A stretch of DNA of 6,830 nucleotides from an uncultured Prevotella sp. (GTDB taxonomy: Bacteria > Bacteroidota > Bacteroidia > Bacteroidales > Bacteroidaceae), in contig USRA01000085.1 of the NCBI GenBank assembly GCA_900557035.1, forward strand, positions 1 through 6,830, read 5' to 3'. Numbering within the stretch: position 1 is the first letter of the stretch; each line of letters begins with the position of its first letter. The position numbers and the translations under genes were made by a program. The notes beneath the pieces are model-generated. The model was not told the origin of the DNA. It was given only the letters and a program-made list of their open reading frames with translations, and searched no databases. Positions 6,026 to 6,830 of this stretch are shown here, one piece after another.

Positions 6026-6830
6026 ATGGTAACAAAGAAAAATAGTCGGAATCCATGGGCTTGGATTCCGACCCTCTATTTTGCGGAAGGACTGCCTAAT
6101 GTCATTGTGACAGCCCTCTCTGTCGTGATGTATATGCAGTTGGGCTTGACAGATGCCGAGGTGGGTCTCTATACCGGATGGCTGGCTTTGCCTTGGGTTA
6201 TCAAACCCTTGTGGAGTCCTTTCATCGACTTGCTGAAGACCAAGCGCTGGTGGGTATTGACGATGCAGGCACTCATCGGAGCCGCCCTTGCCGGCATTGC
6301 TTTCTCGCTGCCTACAGCCTTCTGGTTCCAGGCCACGATGTGCTTCTTCTTCCTCATCGCCTTCTGTAGTGCCACCCACGATATTTCTGCGGATGGTTTC
6401 TACATGATTGAGTTGGATGAACATACGCAGACCAAGTTTGTGGGACTGCGAAACACCTTCTATCGCCTTGCCATCATCTTCGTGAATGGATTTCTGGTGA
6501 TGCTGGCTGGTGTTCTCCAGGTGCTGTTCCGTAATCAGATTCGCTTCTCATGGGCGCTTATCTTCTACGGATTGGCAGGTATCTTCATCGGTTTGTGGCT
6601 CTACCACAGCCGGTTCATGCCGCGTCCGAAGGAGGATGTGCAGACCGATAGAACGGTGGGTGAAGTGGCGCACGAGCTGAAGAATATGTTCCGCACCTTC
6701 TTTGTGAAATTTGGATTGGGAGAAACCATCTGTGTGATGCTCTTCCTCCTGCTCTATCGTTTCCCGGAAGCACTCTTGAATACGATGACCAAGACCTTCA
6801 TCCTTCGTCCTAATTCGCAGGGCGGACTGG
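6026..6830 (+). CDS. AmpG-like MFS permease (probable muropeptide importer), cut by window edge
   Basis: The first 268 codons of an inner-membrane major facilitator protein are present. AmpG relatives import GlcNAc-anhydroMurNAc peptides for cell-wall recycling. The opening NPWAWIPTLYFAEGLP is typical of Bacteroidetes AmpG-like proteins. K60-PLWSPFID matches the conserved loop between helices 2 and 3, and ATHDISADGF (117-125) matches the ATQDI-D loop of AmpG. Hydrophobic helices lie at about residues 14-37, 44-66, 76-96, 98-116, 145-167, 175-193 and 230-247. A charged loop at 199-220 looks like the central cytoplasmic loop. The ATG at 6026 follows the previous stop by nine bases with no clear Shine-Dalgarno sequence, so the gene is very likely co-transcribed with the fusion gene. 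A 10-bp hairpin occupies codons 7-16. The actual substrate may be a different sugar or peptide. I call the family with good confidence but not the specificity. Confidence 0.88.
   Translation, partial: MVTKKNSRNPWAWIPTLYFAEGLPNVIVTALSVVMYMQLGLTDAEVGLYTGWLALPWVIKPLWSPFIDLLKTKRWWVLTMQALIGAALAGIAFSLPTAFWFQATMCFFFLIAFCSATHDISADGFYMIELDEHTQTKFVGLRNTFYRLAIIFVNGFLVMLAGVLQVLFRNQIRFSWALIFYGLAGIFIGLWLYHSRFMPRPKEDVQTDRTVGEVAHELKNMFRTFFVKFGLGETICVMLFLLLYRFPEALLNTMTKTFILRPNSQGGL
6045..6072 (+). other. Perfect 10-bp hairpin in the early coding region of the AmpG-like gene
   Basis: GTCGGAATCC (6045-6054) pairs perfectly with GGATTCCGAC (6063-6072) across an 8-base loop. It begins 19 bases after the first base of the start codon. 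What follows is CCTCTATTTT, only mildly T-rich, so this is not a classical intrinsic terminator. In mRNA it could slow early elongation, protect a processed end, or lower expression of the second gene of the operon. It could also be chance codon choice over a conserved peptide. Confidence 0.7.

Noticed and set aside
5813..6424. 203-codon open frame on the minus strand spanning the fusion gene and permease junction
   Set aside because: It is antisense to SpoIID and AmpG-like coding sequence, both well supported. No motif is seen.
1..6830. Mobile element, CRISPR array, tRNA or rRNA genes
   Set aside because: I found no transposase or integrase motifs, regularly spaced repeats, or tRNA/rRNA-like sequence. 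Nearly all bases lie in four well-supported genes.

Overview
The window looks like chromosomal DNA of a Bacteroidales bacterium, most likely Prevotella/Segatella. Four things support this: two TAnnTTTG-type -7 promoter boxes, a DUF4837-type lipoprotein, A-rich start regions with weak or no Shine-Dalgarno sequences, and a fused glycosyltransferase/DUF4922/SpoIID protein beside an AmpG-like transporter. The genus is an inference from style and family content. Coding is dense and there is no gene-free stretch over 300 bases. I see no RNA gene, insertion sequence, CRISPR array or prophage part.

Layout. Positions 1-929 (minus strand) hold most of a DUF4837 lipoprotein gene that runs off the left edge. 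It carries four tandem 7-bp units inside its frame (263-290). Positions 930-1994 (minus strand) hold rlmN, the radical-SAM methyltransferase for 23S rRNA and tRNA. Its stop codon directly abuts the lipoprotein ATG, so the two form a tight operon. Positions 1995-2074 are a short divergent control region. It is built as a 40-bp near-symmetrical palindrome that places one -7 box facing each way. Positions 2075-6016 (plus strand) encode one very large protein of 1313 residues. In order it carries a degenerate GT-A-like domain, a GT2 glycosyltransferase domain with a DxD motif, a HIT/GalT-like DUF4922 domain, and a SpoIID/LytB domain. Positions 6026-6830 (plus strand) hold the first 268 codons of an AmpG-like MFS permease, cut by the right edge. 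A perfect 10-bp hairpin lies just inside its start.

How the genes may work together. The plus-strand pair is the interesting part. A SpoIID domain belongs to a family that cleaves peptidoglycan glycan strands, and AmpG-like permeases import anhydro-muropeptides into the cytoplasm. The giant protein has no visible signal peptide or membrane segment. If it is cytosolic, then strand cleavage, a nucleotidyl-transfer or phosphorolysis step and a glycosyl-transfer step sit on one chain next to the importer that could supply the substrate. This suggests a dedicated cell-wall sugar recycling or salvage route, but that is inference and no reaction can be assigned from sequence alone. The rlmN-DUF4837 pair is ordinary housekeeping plus a cell-envelope lipoprotein of unknown role.
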